5,927 nucleotides of DNA from Chlamydiota bacterium (GTDB lineage: Bacteria; Chlamydiota; Chlamydiia; Chlamydiales; Simkaniaceae): NCBI GenBank assembly GCA_021772295.1, contig JAJFMG010000070.1, positions 1 through 5,927 on the forward strand, written 5' to 3'. The position numbers were made by a program, and so were the translations under genes. How positions within the stretch are numbered: the stretch's first letter is position 1; each line of letters opens with the position of its first letter. Shown here in pieces: positions 1-5,593 of the stretch. Below the pieces are notes generated by a model. It was not told the DNA's origin. It made no database searches and saw only the letters and a list, made by a program, of their open reading frames with translations.

Positions 1-1093
1 CACGGAGTCCGACCATAATGACATTTACACCGCTATACATCGAGCTATCTTTCTTATCTGAAAAAAGCGGCCCTGATAAATTCCATACGACGTGACTTCC
101 CGATGTAGCTACTCCATATATAAAGTAAGCAAAATAGAACCAGAACAAATGAAACACTGAAAAATAGAGAACAAGTGGAAACAATGCAAATAGCACTAGC
201 ATAAGCGTCATCTGTTTAGATACAGAAAGCTCATGCATCCACTTTCCCCAAAGTGGCGAGGTAATGCTTGATCCAAGTCCCCGACAAATAATGATACCAA
301 TTGAAAAATCAATATAAGATATTTTTAAAACATCAGCAAAAAAGATTGGAAGTGCCGGCTGAAAGAGCATCAAACCGGCGCCCCCTAACATAAACCCCCA
401 CTGAAATTTCGCAAAATCTGGGCGGTTCTTTATTAAATGATAGGCGTCTATCCAAGGCTTGGTGATACTTTCCTTAACCGATACTTTTGGTTGAGTATTT
501 TCTTCCTCGCCAAGCACCGGTATTCTTGCTTGCACAAAGGTTCCAACAAGACCTACAATGGCGCTTACACAAAAAAGAAGTTTCCAAAGATCTGAATTAT
601 AATCGAGTATCCACCCACACGAAATAGCAAGAATAGCACCTTCCGCAAAACCTATTGCGCTCGATAGAGAGTAATACTTTTTGTAAGAACCTGAATCTAG
701 ATTAAGCTTTATCATCTCAAGCCAAGCCGGGTTTGCTGCTCGATAAAAAAGCATGTAAATTGCACCGGAAAAAAGAAAAAACCAAATATTGTCCACAAAA
801 GGAAACAGCAAATAAGGAACTCTTCCAAGAATACTTGCTATTACAAAGTTTTTTCGAAGAACACTTTTTCTTCCCCTGATAAACGAGCTCCAATAAAAAG
901 AAAAAATAGATACAGTAGGCTTTAACATCACAAGTAGTGAAATCTGAAATACACTTGCATTGAGATGTTTTCTTAAAATAAGAGCTAGAAGACCCGTCGC
1001 ATAATAGAGAGGCTCATTCAAAAGAGACGATGCAAAAATTGCAAACCTTGTCTTTGTAAAACTAAAATGAGACTTATCTACTGATGTACTCAT
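1..1093 (-). CDS. MFS transporter, C-terminus beyond the window
   Basis: This is a major-facilitator-type inner-membrane transporter whose substrate cannot be read from the sequence. The gene starts at ATG 1093-1091, preceded by AAGG five bases upstream, and stays open through the left edge, so 364 residues are visible of a family usually 400-430 long. The translation is almost entirely hydrophobic helices with two features of the fold. A basic loop IRGRKSVLRKN at residues 72-82 sits where the loop between helices 2 and 3 belongs. A hydrophilic linker at about 193-228 separates the two six-helix halves. The second-half counterpart of the 2-3 loop is SPLWGKWMHELS at 279-290. The canonical GxLxDRxGRR motif is degenerate in both halves, so this is a divergent MFS branch. 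The gene is separated by 423 bases from its upstream neighbour and probably has its own promoter; TATTAT at 1127-1122 is a possible -10 but no good -35 is visible. MFS membership is fairly sure and the specific function is unknown. Confidence 0.85.
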   Translation of the reverse strand, partial: MSTSVDKSHFSFTKTRFAIFASSLLNEPLYYATGLLALILRKHLNASVFQISLLVMLKPTVSIFSFYWSSFIRGRKSVLRKNFVIASILGRVPYLLFPFVDNIWFFLFSGAIYMLFYRAANPAWLEMIKLNLDSGSYKKYYSLSSAIGFAEGAILAISCGWILDYNSDLWKLLFCVSAIVGLVGTFVQARIPVLGEEENTQPKVSVKESITKPWIDAYHLIKNRPDFAKFQWGFMLGGAGLMLFQPALPIFFADVLKISYIDFSIGIIICRGLGSSITSPLWGKWMHELSVSKQMTLMLVLFALFPLVLYFSVFHLFWFYFAYFIYGVATSGSHVVWNLSGPLFSDKKDSSMYSGVNVIMVGLR

Positions 1094-1178
1094 GCTTACC
1101 TTATTCTATTCTCAAACCTCTATAATACTGTCAGCCGCAATTTTCCAGCCATGAAAAACAGCGCCTCCAAACTAACTA

Positions 1179-1205
1179 TAAATAAAGATTTCTTTTCTTT
1201 ATTTA
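1179..1205. repeat. AT-rich inverted repeat, 10-bp arms
   Basis: TAAATAAAGA at 1179-1188 is repeated as its exact reverse complement TCTTTATTTA at 1196-1205, with a 7-base spacer. The stem is almost all A-T and neither strand has a clear T-tract directly after it, so it is a poor intrinsic terminator. It lies upstream of the MFS gene, close to the 5' side of the PIN remnant, in the most AT-rich part of the window. An operator or a chance AT palindrome are both possible. Confidence 0.5.
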
Positions 1206-1247
1206 CATAAAATAAAATTAACTATTAAAAGAAATACTATTCAATAA

Positions 1248-1427
1248 AAATTTGTAATTTCAGATAAAGATTTTTCCATGAAATTGCATCTATTCCCTCT
1301 CCCAATATTTGAGAGTGATCCACTTGACAGATTACTTATTCTCCATACTCCAACGCACAATGGAAGAGATTTTGTCACGCACCGAAAGCAGAAGCTGAAA
1401 TTTATAAATCAAAAGGTAAAGGTTGAA
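1248..1427 (+). pseudogene. decayed PIN-domain (VapC/PilT-type) toxin, C-terminal remnant
   Basis: On the plus strand, against all intact genes, the frame open from 1248 reads as the C-terminal third of a PIN-domain RNase toxin. From the ATG at 1278 it gives KLHLFPLPIFESDPLDRLLI, which fits the family pattern hxxLPxxHxDPFDRLLIAQA. DPLDRLLI is at 1317-1340 and carries the conserved acidic residue. The AQAxxEE stretch that should follow is garbled in this frame. A neighbouring frame gives TMEEIL at about 1360-1377, and the first frame then resumes with DFVTHRKQKLKF, where the family has LVTHDxxxxxY. The final catalytic Asp is replaced by Arg. A TAA lies at 1245-1247, and LKEILFNKN upstream of it is in another frame. 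Paired frameshifts, a missing N-terminus and a lost catalytic residue point to a dead gene. The assignment rests on motif recognition only, and no antitoxin gene is visible. Confidence 0.5.
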
Positions 1428-1494
1428 TCCGTACTACAAATAACATGGACACTGTTCAAGCAGCAAAACTCCTTAAAAAATGTTACGAACCTAA

Positions 1495-1531
1495 AAACAT
1501 GAAATTTTACTTTGAGTTATGTCTCATGTTT
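1495..1531 (-). terminator. possible weak terminator after the zinc-ribbon gene
   Basis: On the minus strand AAACATGA (1531-1524) pairs exactly with TCATGTTT (1502-1495), and the right arm runs on into further T residues (TTTTTA). The 21-base loop contains the stop codon of the zinc-ribbon gene. A nested short pairing TGAG/CTCA is also possible. The stem is AT-rich with a long loop, so termination would be weak. It is the only candidate seen downstream of the phosphatase/zinc-ribbon pair. Confidence 0.3.
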
Positions 1532-1855
1532 ATTTTCTAGCTCTTTAATCGAAAAATTTTCTTGGACAAGTAAATAAATTTTTCGATTTTCTTTTTGATA
1601 GATACCTTTTTCTGCAATCTTTGATGAACAGTTATGACATAACAGAGTTGTGGGAATATTGTTGTTAGAGTTTAGATGCAAGTTTTTCATTTTTTCAGGC
1701 GCTAGTATTCGATCAAAGTAACAGCGAAGAAGAGGACCAGGCCCATCTTTTTGGTAGAAAAATAAATGACTATCGCAACGTATACAGCAGATGCTTAATA
1801 ATACAGGCGATCCTCTTCTGAGAGTAAAGTCATCTATAATAAATTCATATTTCAT
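1517..1855 (-). CDS. small conserved protein with two CxxC pairs, probable zinc ribbon
   Basis: This is a short protein (112 residues from ATG 1855) of unknown function. It holds two CxxC pairs, C24-x2-C27 and C73-x2-C76, separated by 45 residues, which is the layout of a zinc ribbon. Between them lies the segment FFYQKDGPGPLLRCYFDRI at about 32-50, and after the second pair IYQKENRKIYLL; both look like strongly conserved family blocks. There is no signal peptide or membrane segment, so it is probably cytoplasmic. The start is uncertain. The frame is open to a TTG at 1918 that has a good Shine-Dalgarno sequence (GGTGGA, five bases upstream) and would give 133 residues. ATG 1879 would give 120. 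I prefer 1855 because the conserved-looking part begins there, although its ribosome binding site is weak. The gene follows the phosphatase by 25-88 bases on the same strand and is likely co-transcribed with it. The zinc-binding role is inferred from the cysteines only. Confidence 0.75.
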   Translation of the reverse strand: MKYEFIIDDFTLRRGSPVLLSICCIRCDSHLFFYQKDGPGPLLRCYFDRILAPEKMKNLHLNSNNNIPTTLLCHNCSSKIAEKGIYQKENRKIYLLVQENFSIKELENKHET

Positions 1856-1916
1856 TTGTTTTTCGCTTAGATTTTGCATAGAGGCTTTAGAAGAAGCCCT
1901 AATTAGTGGTCTTGAC

Positions 1917-1933
1917 AATGGGGTCCACCATTG
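1917..1933. promoter_or_regulatory. hairpin between phosphatase and zinc-ribbon genes
   Basis: CAATGG (1917-1922) and CCATTG (1928-1933) form a 6-bp stem with a 6-base loop. On the minus-strand transcript the loop plus adjoining bases carry the GGTGGA ribosome-binding-like sequence, and the right arm contains the alternative TTG start at 1918. There is no T-tract, so it is not a terminator. If the TTG start is used, this hairpin could mask initiation. Confidence 0.3.
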
Positions 1934-1943
1934 AATATGTATT

Positions 1944-2516
1944 TCATGAAACAGCTTCTCTAATGAAATTTATGTGCCAACCACAATCTTGTTGTGTAAC
2001 TTCAATTAACTGACAATTTGGGATCTGCCGCATAAGAGGCATTCCTAAAATCAAACATATTTCTAGAAAAACACGCCCGTGACTTACGATCAGAGGATGT
2101 AGGTTGTAGCTCTGGGCTATCAAAAGCCCTTGTTTTATTCGTTTTCTAAATTTATCTCTTTCTTCAACTTTTTTGCCAGGTTTATAAAAAGGATCAAGTT
2201 CCTCTAACTTCTCAATACGATACATTTCCTTGCTAGACATGCCCTCTAACATACCCCATGAGCGCTCTGATAATTGCGGAACAGTATGGAAATCTGCATT
2301 CGGCTGAATCTTATGAATCTCTTTAGCGGTATCTAATGCTCGACAAAGTGGGCTTGAAATAATGCAGTCGAACTTCACTTTACTAAGCTGTTGAGCGACA
2401 TGCTTGGCATCTTCAAGCCCTTTTTTATTTAATGGAATATTTCTCTGACCTTGGCAAAGATTTTTTTTATTCCAACTTGTTTCGGCATGTCTAATAAAAT
2501 AAAACTTAGCTCTCAT
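1944..2516 (-). CDS. histidine phosphatase family protein (phosphoglycerate-mutase-like)
   Basis: This is a cytoplasmic phosphatase of the histidine-phosphatase superfamily, which works through a phosphohistidine intermediate. All catalytic signatures are present in the 190 residues. The N-terminal phospho-acceptor motif FIRHAETSWN has His10, and the substrate-binding stretch SSPLCRALDTA has Arg59. The proton donor Glu84 lies in LSERSWGMLEG, and the second catalytic His146 in LIVSHGRV. The first motif is RHA rather than RHG, a common variant. The length is that of the small CobC/GpmB-type phosphatases rather than the longer cofactor-dependent mutases (about 230-250), so a phosphatase acting on a small phosphorylated metabolite is more likely than a glycolytic mutase. 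The substrate cannot be deduced. The start at ATG 2516 places the motif at the usual distance from the N-terminus. The ribosome binding site is poor (TTGGG). It heads a probable two-gene transcript with the zinc-ribbon gene. Confidence 0.9.
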   Translation of the reverse strand: MRAKFYFIRHAETSWNKKNLCQGQRNIPLNKKGLEDAKHVAQQLSKVKFDCIISSPLCRALDTAKEIHKIQPNADFHTVPQLSERSWGMLEGMSSKEMYRIEKLEELDPFYKPGKKVEERDKFRKRIKQGLLIAQSYNLHPLIVSHGRVFLEICLILGMPLMRQIPNCQLIEVTQQDCGWHINFIREAVS

Positions 2517-2550
2517 AACCCAAATTCAAATATTTCTAAGGATGAAAAAA

Positions 2551-2579
2551 ATTATAAGCAAAATCTTGAAAAAGAACCT
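2551..2579 (-). promoter_or_regulatory. possible promoter of the phosphatase gene
   Basis: On the minus strand an exact TATAAT lies at 2556-2551, about 34 bases before the ATG at 2516. The hexamer 17 bases upstream (2579-2574, AGGTTC) is a poor -35. The position is right for a promoter serving the phosphatase/zinc-ribbon pair, and no intact gene lies directly upstream. In such AT-rich DNA a chance match is quite possible. Confidence 0.35.
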
Positions 2580-2669
2580 ATTTTTTTACAAACGCCCTTT
2601 CAACCTCGAAGTACACGAAATATTAAAATAAAAAATGGTCAGAGATAGCTAAATCCTCTAGGGTGACTT

Positions 2670-2780
2670 ATAACAAAAAAAACACCAAGGGGAGGAAATA
2701 TACCCGAAGGCTACCATCATCTGATCAAATCCAAAAGATGTCAAATAGAGACTTTATTGCAAAGAGGCGATTCAAAAACT
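2670..2780 (+). mobile_element. IS30-family transposase, N-terminal remnant
   Basis: The plus strand codes for TKKTPRGGNIPEGYHHLIKS, then KRCQIETLLQRGDSKT, ending near 2780. This matches the N-terminal helix-turn-helix start of IS30-family transposases, typically (K)xPxGYHHLTxxERCQIxxLLxxGxSxxxIA. The triplet at 2670, where the start should be, is ATA, which looks like a mutated ATG; an in-frame TGA lies just before it at 2664. After GDSKT the frame loses all resemblance to a transposase, and neither the rest of the HTH nor the DDE catalytic core is present. It is therefore an inactive fragment of about 37 codons. It meets the toxin remnant coded on the other strand at about 2771-2783. No inverted terminal repeat could be identified. 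Confidence 0.6.
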
Positions 2781-3088
2781 GTATTTCTGTTCGCAAAAGT
2801 TTTATTTAAAGAATCTTTTAACTTGATTATGTTGATCATTTTTCCTCTTCAAATCATAAGTAAAATATCATGATAACCTTTCATCCTACTGTTGCTCGAA
2901 CATTTAGATATGACTGTCTCAAATTTTTCTGTAAAAATTGTCTCCATTGGATATACCTTCAGAGAGACAAAACTCTCAAAAATAGGATTTAAACGGTATT
3001 TCAAAAATGAAATATTACAATCAATTGGTTCTACTACATCGCCAACTCCAATATCAACTTGAATCTTATCTTTCATCCCTCAGATTTT
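2771..3088 (-). pseudogene. AbiEii/AbiGii-type nucleotidyltransferase toxin, C-terminal remnant
   Basis: The minus-strand frame from 3076 gives KDKIQVDIGVGDVVEP near its start and then VYPMETIFTEKFETVIS followed by NSRMKGYHDILLMI. These are the hallmark blocks of AbiEii-family nucleotidyltransferase toxins (QVDIGFGDAVTP; YPRETVIAEKxEAMV; NSRMKDFYDL). The catalytic Lys of the family lies in the TEKFE block. The frame is closed by TGA at 2851-2849. Reading through it, the same frame continues with INIIKLKDSLNKTFANRNTV, which fits the family's next block (LxxAIxxTFxxRxT). Just upstream, TGA at 3082-3080 precedes GMKDKIQ, where an Arg codon CGA would suit the alignment. The N-terminal half, with the GSxxxxxxD nucleotidyltransferase motif, is absent, because only 76 bases separate it from the methyltransferase stop. 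No AbiEi-like antitoxin is seen. This is a dead toxin gene, cut at its 3' side near the IS30 fragment. The family call is solid on motifs; the mutational history is inferred. Confidence 0.7.
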
Positions 3089-3152
3089 TGATGTTGATGG
3101 TTTAGAAGCTTACTTCAGGCTTTAATGAGTCCAACGAATACATAGGCGGAGA

Positions 3153-3911
3153 TTATCTGGACTTACACCCATACCCTACATATCCTGTCGTAAGACTGTT
3201 TGAAAAGGTAAACGCAAACTCTTCATCTACAGTCCGTCTTAAAAGAAGTTGTAAAAAAGCTCTCTGGCAAAATTTGGGCCTAAGCCCTCTTATTTTCTCT
3301 ACTTTAACTCCACTTGTTTGCATGCTTTTCCTAAGGTCTTTAGGAGACACAAACAGATCATATACATGCATGTTTTTTGGAGCATTTTGTACAAACCAAT
3401 CAACGCCTTTGATAATCAAAATGTAGGAAATTAAATTCTTATTAAAAGTATGAAAGAAAAAAAGCCCACCTCTCTTTAGAACCCTTGCTCCTTCTTGAAT
3501 AAGTTTTGTGTAATCATCTACATGCTCAATGACATCAAGAGCGCAAACCACATCATAGCTTTCCTGTTCAAACGGAAGGCTATAAGCATTTGCTTCAAGG
3601 TACGTAGCTGACTTTGTTGTATCATACTTTTTTGCAGTTTCTAAACTAGATACCGATATATCAATGCCGGTGACCATATGACCAGCTCTTGCTAAATCAT
3701 TCGATAAAAATCCTGCGCCGCATCCGATATCTAAAATATGAGCTTTATCTCCCACTTTCTCTTTGATCACTTGCTGTATCCACGGAGATCGGATCCTATT
3801 TTCGGCTCGAAGAAGAGCTACTGGATGCTCCGTTTCTTCATACCAACTGTCATTGAGCGTCTCGTAGAAATCATTATTGATTACATTTTGAGAACAGGTT
3901 TGTCCTTCCAT
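3153..3911 (-). CDS. UbiG-like SAM-dependent methyltransferase
   Basis: This is a class I S-adenosylmethionine methyltransferase of 252 residues, most like UbiG and other O-methyltransferases of quinone and phenolic rings. Motif I ILDIGCGAGFLS is at 59-70, the acidic end of strand 2 is GIDIS at 82-86 (Asp84), and motifs II/III are YDVVCALDVIEHVDD at 119-133 and VLKRGGLFFFHT at 144-155. UbiG-type features are the N-terminal INNDFYETLNDSWYE block and the APKNMHVYDLFVSPKDL stretch near 177-193. The reading frame is open 74 codons further upstream, but that part lies inside the membrane-protein gene and resembles nothing. I chose ATG 3911, which has GGGGA six bases upstream and overlaps the membrane-protein gene by 31 bases. 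The overlap implies translational coupling in one operon with the polyketide synthase. The likely substrate is therefore the synthase product, probably a ring hydroxyl, and not ubiquinone; that is inference from context. A role in quinone synthesis remains possible. Confidence 0.88.
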   Translation of the reverse strand: MEGQTCSQNVINNDFYETLNDSWYEETEHPVALLRAENRIRSPWIQQVIKEKVGDKAHILDIGCGAGFLSNDLARAGHMVTGIDISVSSLETAKKYDTTKSATYLEANAYSLPFEQESYDVVCALDVIEHVDDYTKLIQEGARVLKRGGLFFFHTFNKNLISYILIIKGVDWFVQNAPKNMHVYDLFVSPKDLRKSMQTSGVKVEKIRGLRPKFCQRAFLQLLLRRTVDEEFAFTFSNSLTTGYVGYGCKSR

Positions 3912-4387
3912 ATAATTCCCCAGAATATGATTTGATATAACATGAATAGACACATCATCGATGCTTGCACTTTTAAAAATATAGTAAGAGCCTCCTTGTT
4001 GTCTAAAAAAAAGTGTGACCAAACAGGAGGATTTCCACCACTGGTGGACACCCAAATAAGACCCGCTGCAAAAAGTGTAATCGGATGCAAAATAAAGAGC
4101 AGTGCATGTAACCAATTTTCTGATGCCTTGCAATGATGTTTATGTACAAACTCATCTTTGGTTACCATCAGACACGATAAAATACTTAATCCAATATAGA
4201 TCTTAAAATTTGTTGCAGAATGGGGCATAAATACAACAAAAAGCATGCATAAAAAAACCGATAGAGTATCAATAGGATGACCAATGCGTTCCCATTTGGG
4301 AAGCCCTCGCTTTACGTGGTAGACTCCTTCATCCATGATGATCACAACTGCTTGCAACAGAAATGGCAATGTTAAAATAAACCACAT
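3881..4387 (-). CDS. multi-pass membrane protein of the polyketide operon, unknown function
   Basis: This is a 168-residue integral membrane protein with about five hydrophobic helices (roughly 1-18, 41-57, 59-76, 94-113 and 135-160). The start is fixed by TAATG: its ATG at 4387-4385 shares one base with the synthase stop, and GGAG lies upstream. An in-frame start 11 codons earlier would lie inside the synthase gene and is unlikely. I do not recognise a named domain. Charged residues cluster in two similar blocks. The first is MDEGVYH...WERIGHPIDTL (18-42, with D19, E20, H24, H37, D40). The second is KDEFVHKHH...ENWLHALLF.LHPITL (77-105, with D78, E79, H82, H84, H85, E90, H94, H101). Such DE/His sets at helix ends suggest a metal-binding membrane enzyme. 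In Bacillus a small membrane methyltransferase (BpsB, ICMT-like) partners the type III synthase BpsA and is also short, but I see no clear ICMT motif here. A modifying enzyme or membrane anchor for the polyketide lipid is the best guess. Confidence 0.85.
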   Translation of the reverse strand: MWFILTLPFLLQAVVIIMDEGVYHVKRGLPKWERIGHPIDTLSVFLCMLFVVFMPHSATNFKIYIGLSILSCLMVTKDEFVHKHHCKASENWLHALLFILHPITLFAAGLIWVSTSGGNPPVWSHFFLDNKEALTIFLKVQASMMCLFMLYQIIFWGIIWKDKPVLKM

Positions 4388-5538
4388 TAGACTTCTCCTT
4401 TTTCTAATATTGCGCCGCAAATGGTAAGCCCAGGCCCAAAGGCTAAAGACACTATTTTCGTATCAAGTGCAACTTCCCTTTCCTCTAATAAACTTTTCCA
4501 AATATGAGGAATGGTTGCAGAGGACATATTCCCATATTTTTTTAAAATCTCTCTAGATGTCTTCATTTGAAAATCTTGTAGTCTGAGAACTTTTTGGATT
4601 TGATCCAAAATTTTAGGACCACCTGGATGAATAGCAAATAAAGCGTTTTCTAAGATCTCTTTTTTATCCCAATCACATTTTTTACAAAGTCTTGTTAAAA
4701 ATGCATCTAATCCCTTTGCAAAATGCACAGGGATTGATTTATCTAAATAAATGGAAAATCCAAACTCCGAGATATTCCAAAGCATCGCCTCCTTAGAGTT
4801 GGCAATGATTTCTTCATGAGTTCCTAGAATTTCTAAATAAGAAGTTCCCATCTCAGCTTTTTCTATATCTTGCGCACTGTATTTGATAAAACCATCTGAA
4901 AAAAGACTTTGGGCTACTAATTGATCCATATTGTGATTGTTTAAATCAGAATGGAGCGAACACATTTCAGTATGCACAATATCAGTTCTTCTTTCATTTA
5001 TAGCGCAGTATCCCCTCGCAACCCGAATTGCTGATAAAGCGCCAAAACACCCCATATGATATACATTTGTGACTGTAGTTTGCGTATTCCAGCTCTTGCT
5101 TGCAACCAAACTCTGCGCAGCGTTCGGATGAACATATCCCGTACAACTTACATGTAGAAGATCCTCTGGAGCAGATAAAACATCTTTATAAAATTTCTCA
5201 AAAACTTGAACAGCCTCTGTTGCAAATACATCAAGACGCTTTGCAATTCCCAACCCAACACCTGATTGATGAGATCTGTAGACCTGCATATCACTCCAAT
5301 TTTCATGATGAAAATCATCAACAACATGGCCTCGAGTTGATATTTTATCCTCTTTGCAACTTCCCTTAGCAATTTTTTCTTGGAGTTTTTTTGCAAACTC
5401 AACCGAATCACCATCTTGCCAAGATGCTTTTTTTCTTTCCGCTTCAAGATGCGCTGCAAGCAGCCACTTTAAAGTGGCTGCTTGTTTTGATTCAAACTTG
5501 GGTCTGACACTTACAAAGTCAAATAATATGCTTTTCAA
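4387..5538 (-). CDS. type III polyketide synthase (chalcone-synthase-like)
   Basis: This homodimer-type ketosynthase condenses an acyl-CoA starter with malonyl-CoA units and cyclises the chain to a pyrone, resorcinol or related ring. At 383 residues it has the normal family length. The catalytic triad is visible: Cys164 in YHMGCFGAL, His304 in FAIHPGGPKILD and Asn337 in YGNMSSAT. The C-terminal signature SLAFGPGLTICGAIL (364-378) is also present. The N-terminus, LFDFVSVRPKFE...LKWLLAAH, fits bacterial members of the family. The start is TTG 5538: GAGG lies five bases upstream, an in-frame TGA at 5565-5563 blocks any longer start, and no ATG or GTG is available before the conserved part begins. 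It is first in a unit with the membrane protein (TAATG overlap) and the methyltransferase, and lies 55 bases after the hydrolase gene. A perfect 28-bp palindrome covers codons 19-28. Starter and product cannot be predicted; a long-chain alkylpyrone or phenolic lipid would suit the membrane partner. Class assignment is very secure. Confidence 0.95.
   Translation of the reverse strand: MKSILFDFVSVRPKFESKQAATLKWLLAAHLEAERKKASWQDGDSVEFAKKLQEKIAKGSCKEDKISTRGHVVDDFHHENWSDMQVYRSHQSGVGLGIAKRLDVFATEAVQVFEKFYKDVLSAPEDLLHVSCTGYVHPNAAQSLVASKSWNTQTTVTNVYHMGCFGALSAIRVARGYCAINERRTDIVHTEMCSLHSDLNNHNMDQLVAQSLFSDGFIKYSAQDIEKAEMGTSYLEILGTHEEIIANSKEAMLWNISEFGFSIYLDKSIPVHFAKGLDAFLTRLCKKCDWDKKEILENALFAIHPGGPKILDQIQKVLRLQDFQMKTSREILKKYGNMSSATIPHIWKSLLEEREVALDTKIVSLAFGPGLTICGAILEKGEV
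5457..5484. repeat. perfect 28-bp palindrome inside the polyketide synthase gene
   Basis: CAAGCAGCCACTTT (5457-5470) is followed with no spacer by its exact reverse complement (5471-5484). In the synthase mRNA it covers codons 19-28 (QAATLKWLL) and would fold into an 11-bp GC-rich stem with a UUUAAA tip. On the plus strand it is followed by TTTTGATT, the form of an intrinsic terminator for transcription running against the synthase gene. On the sense strand CAGCGC follows, so it is not a sense terminator. Confidence 0.9.
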
Positions 5539-5593
5539 TCCATCCTCATATTTTGAAGTAAGTCATATCGACAATAGAATTTTTGAGCGAGTG

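Noticed and set aside
1278..1502. Open plus-strand frame of 74 codons as a real small gene
   Set aside because: Its first 50 residues look like part of a PIN toxin with frameshifts and a lost catalytic residue, the tail is unpatterned, and no ribosome binding site precedes the ATG.
1912..1941. Plus-strand TTGACA with a poor -10 about 17-18 bases later
   Set aside because: It would drive transcription into the antisense of the phosphatase gene, and the -10 match is weak; likely chance.
2451..2648. 65-codon plus-strand open frame overlapping the phosphatase start
   Set aside because: It is partly antisense to the phosphatase, rich in Lys and Asn from AT-rich spacer, and shows no recognisable motif.
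4034..4048. Short inverted repeat TCCACCA-C-TGGTGGA in the membrane-protein gene
   Set aside because: Only 7-bp arms with a one-base centre, explained by the Ser-Thr-Ser-Gly-Gly coding sequence; not enough to propose a function.
3912..4133. 74-codon N-terminal extension of the methyltransferase
   Set aside because: It lies inside the membrane-protein gene in another frame and has no methyltransferase-like sequence; the UbiG-like block begins just after ATG 3911, which has its own ribosome binding site.
3738..4136. Plus-strand open frames opposite the methyltransferase and membrane-protein genes
   Set aside because: They are antisense to well-supported genes and their translations show no family pattern.
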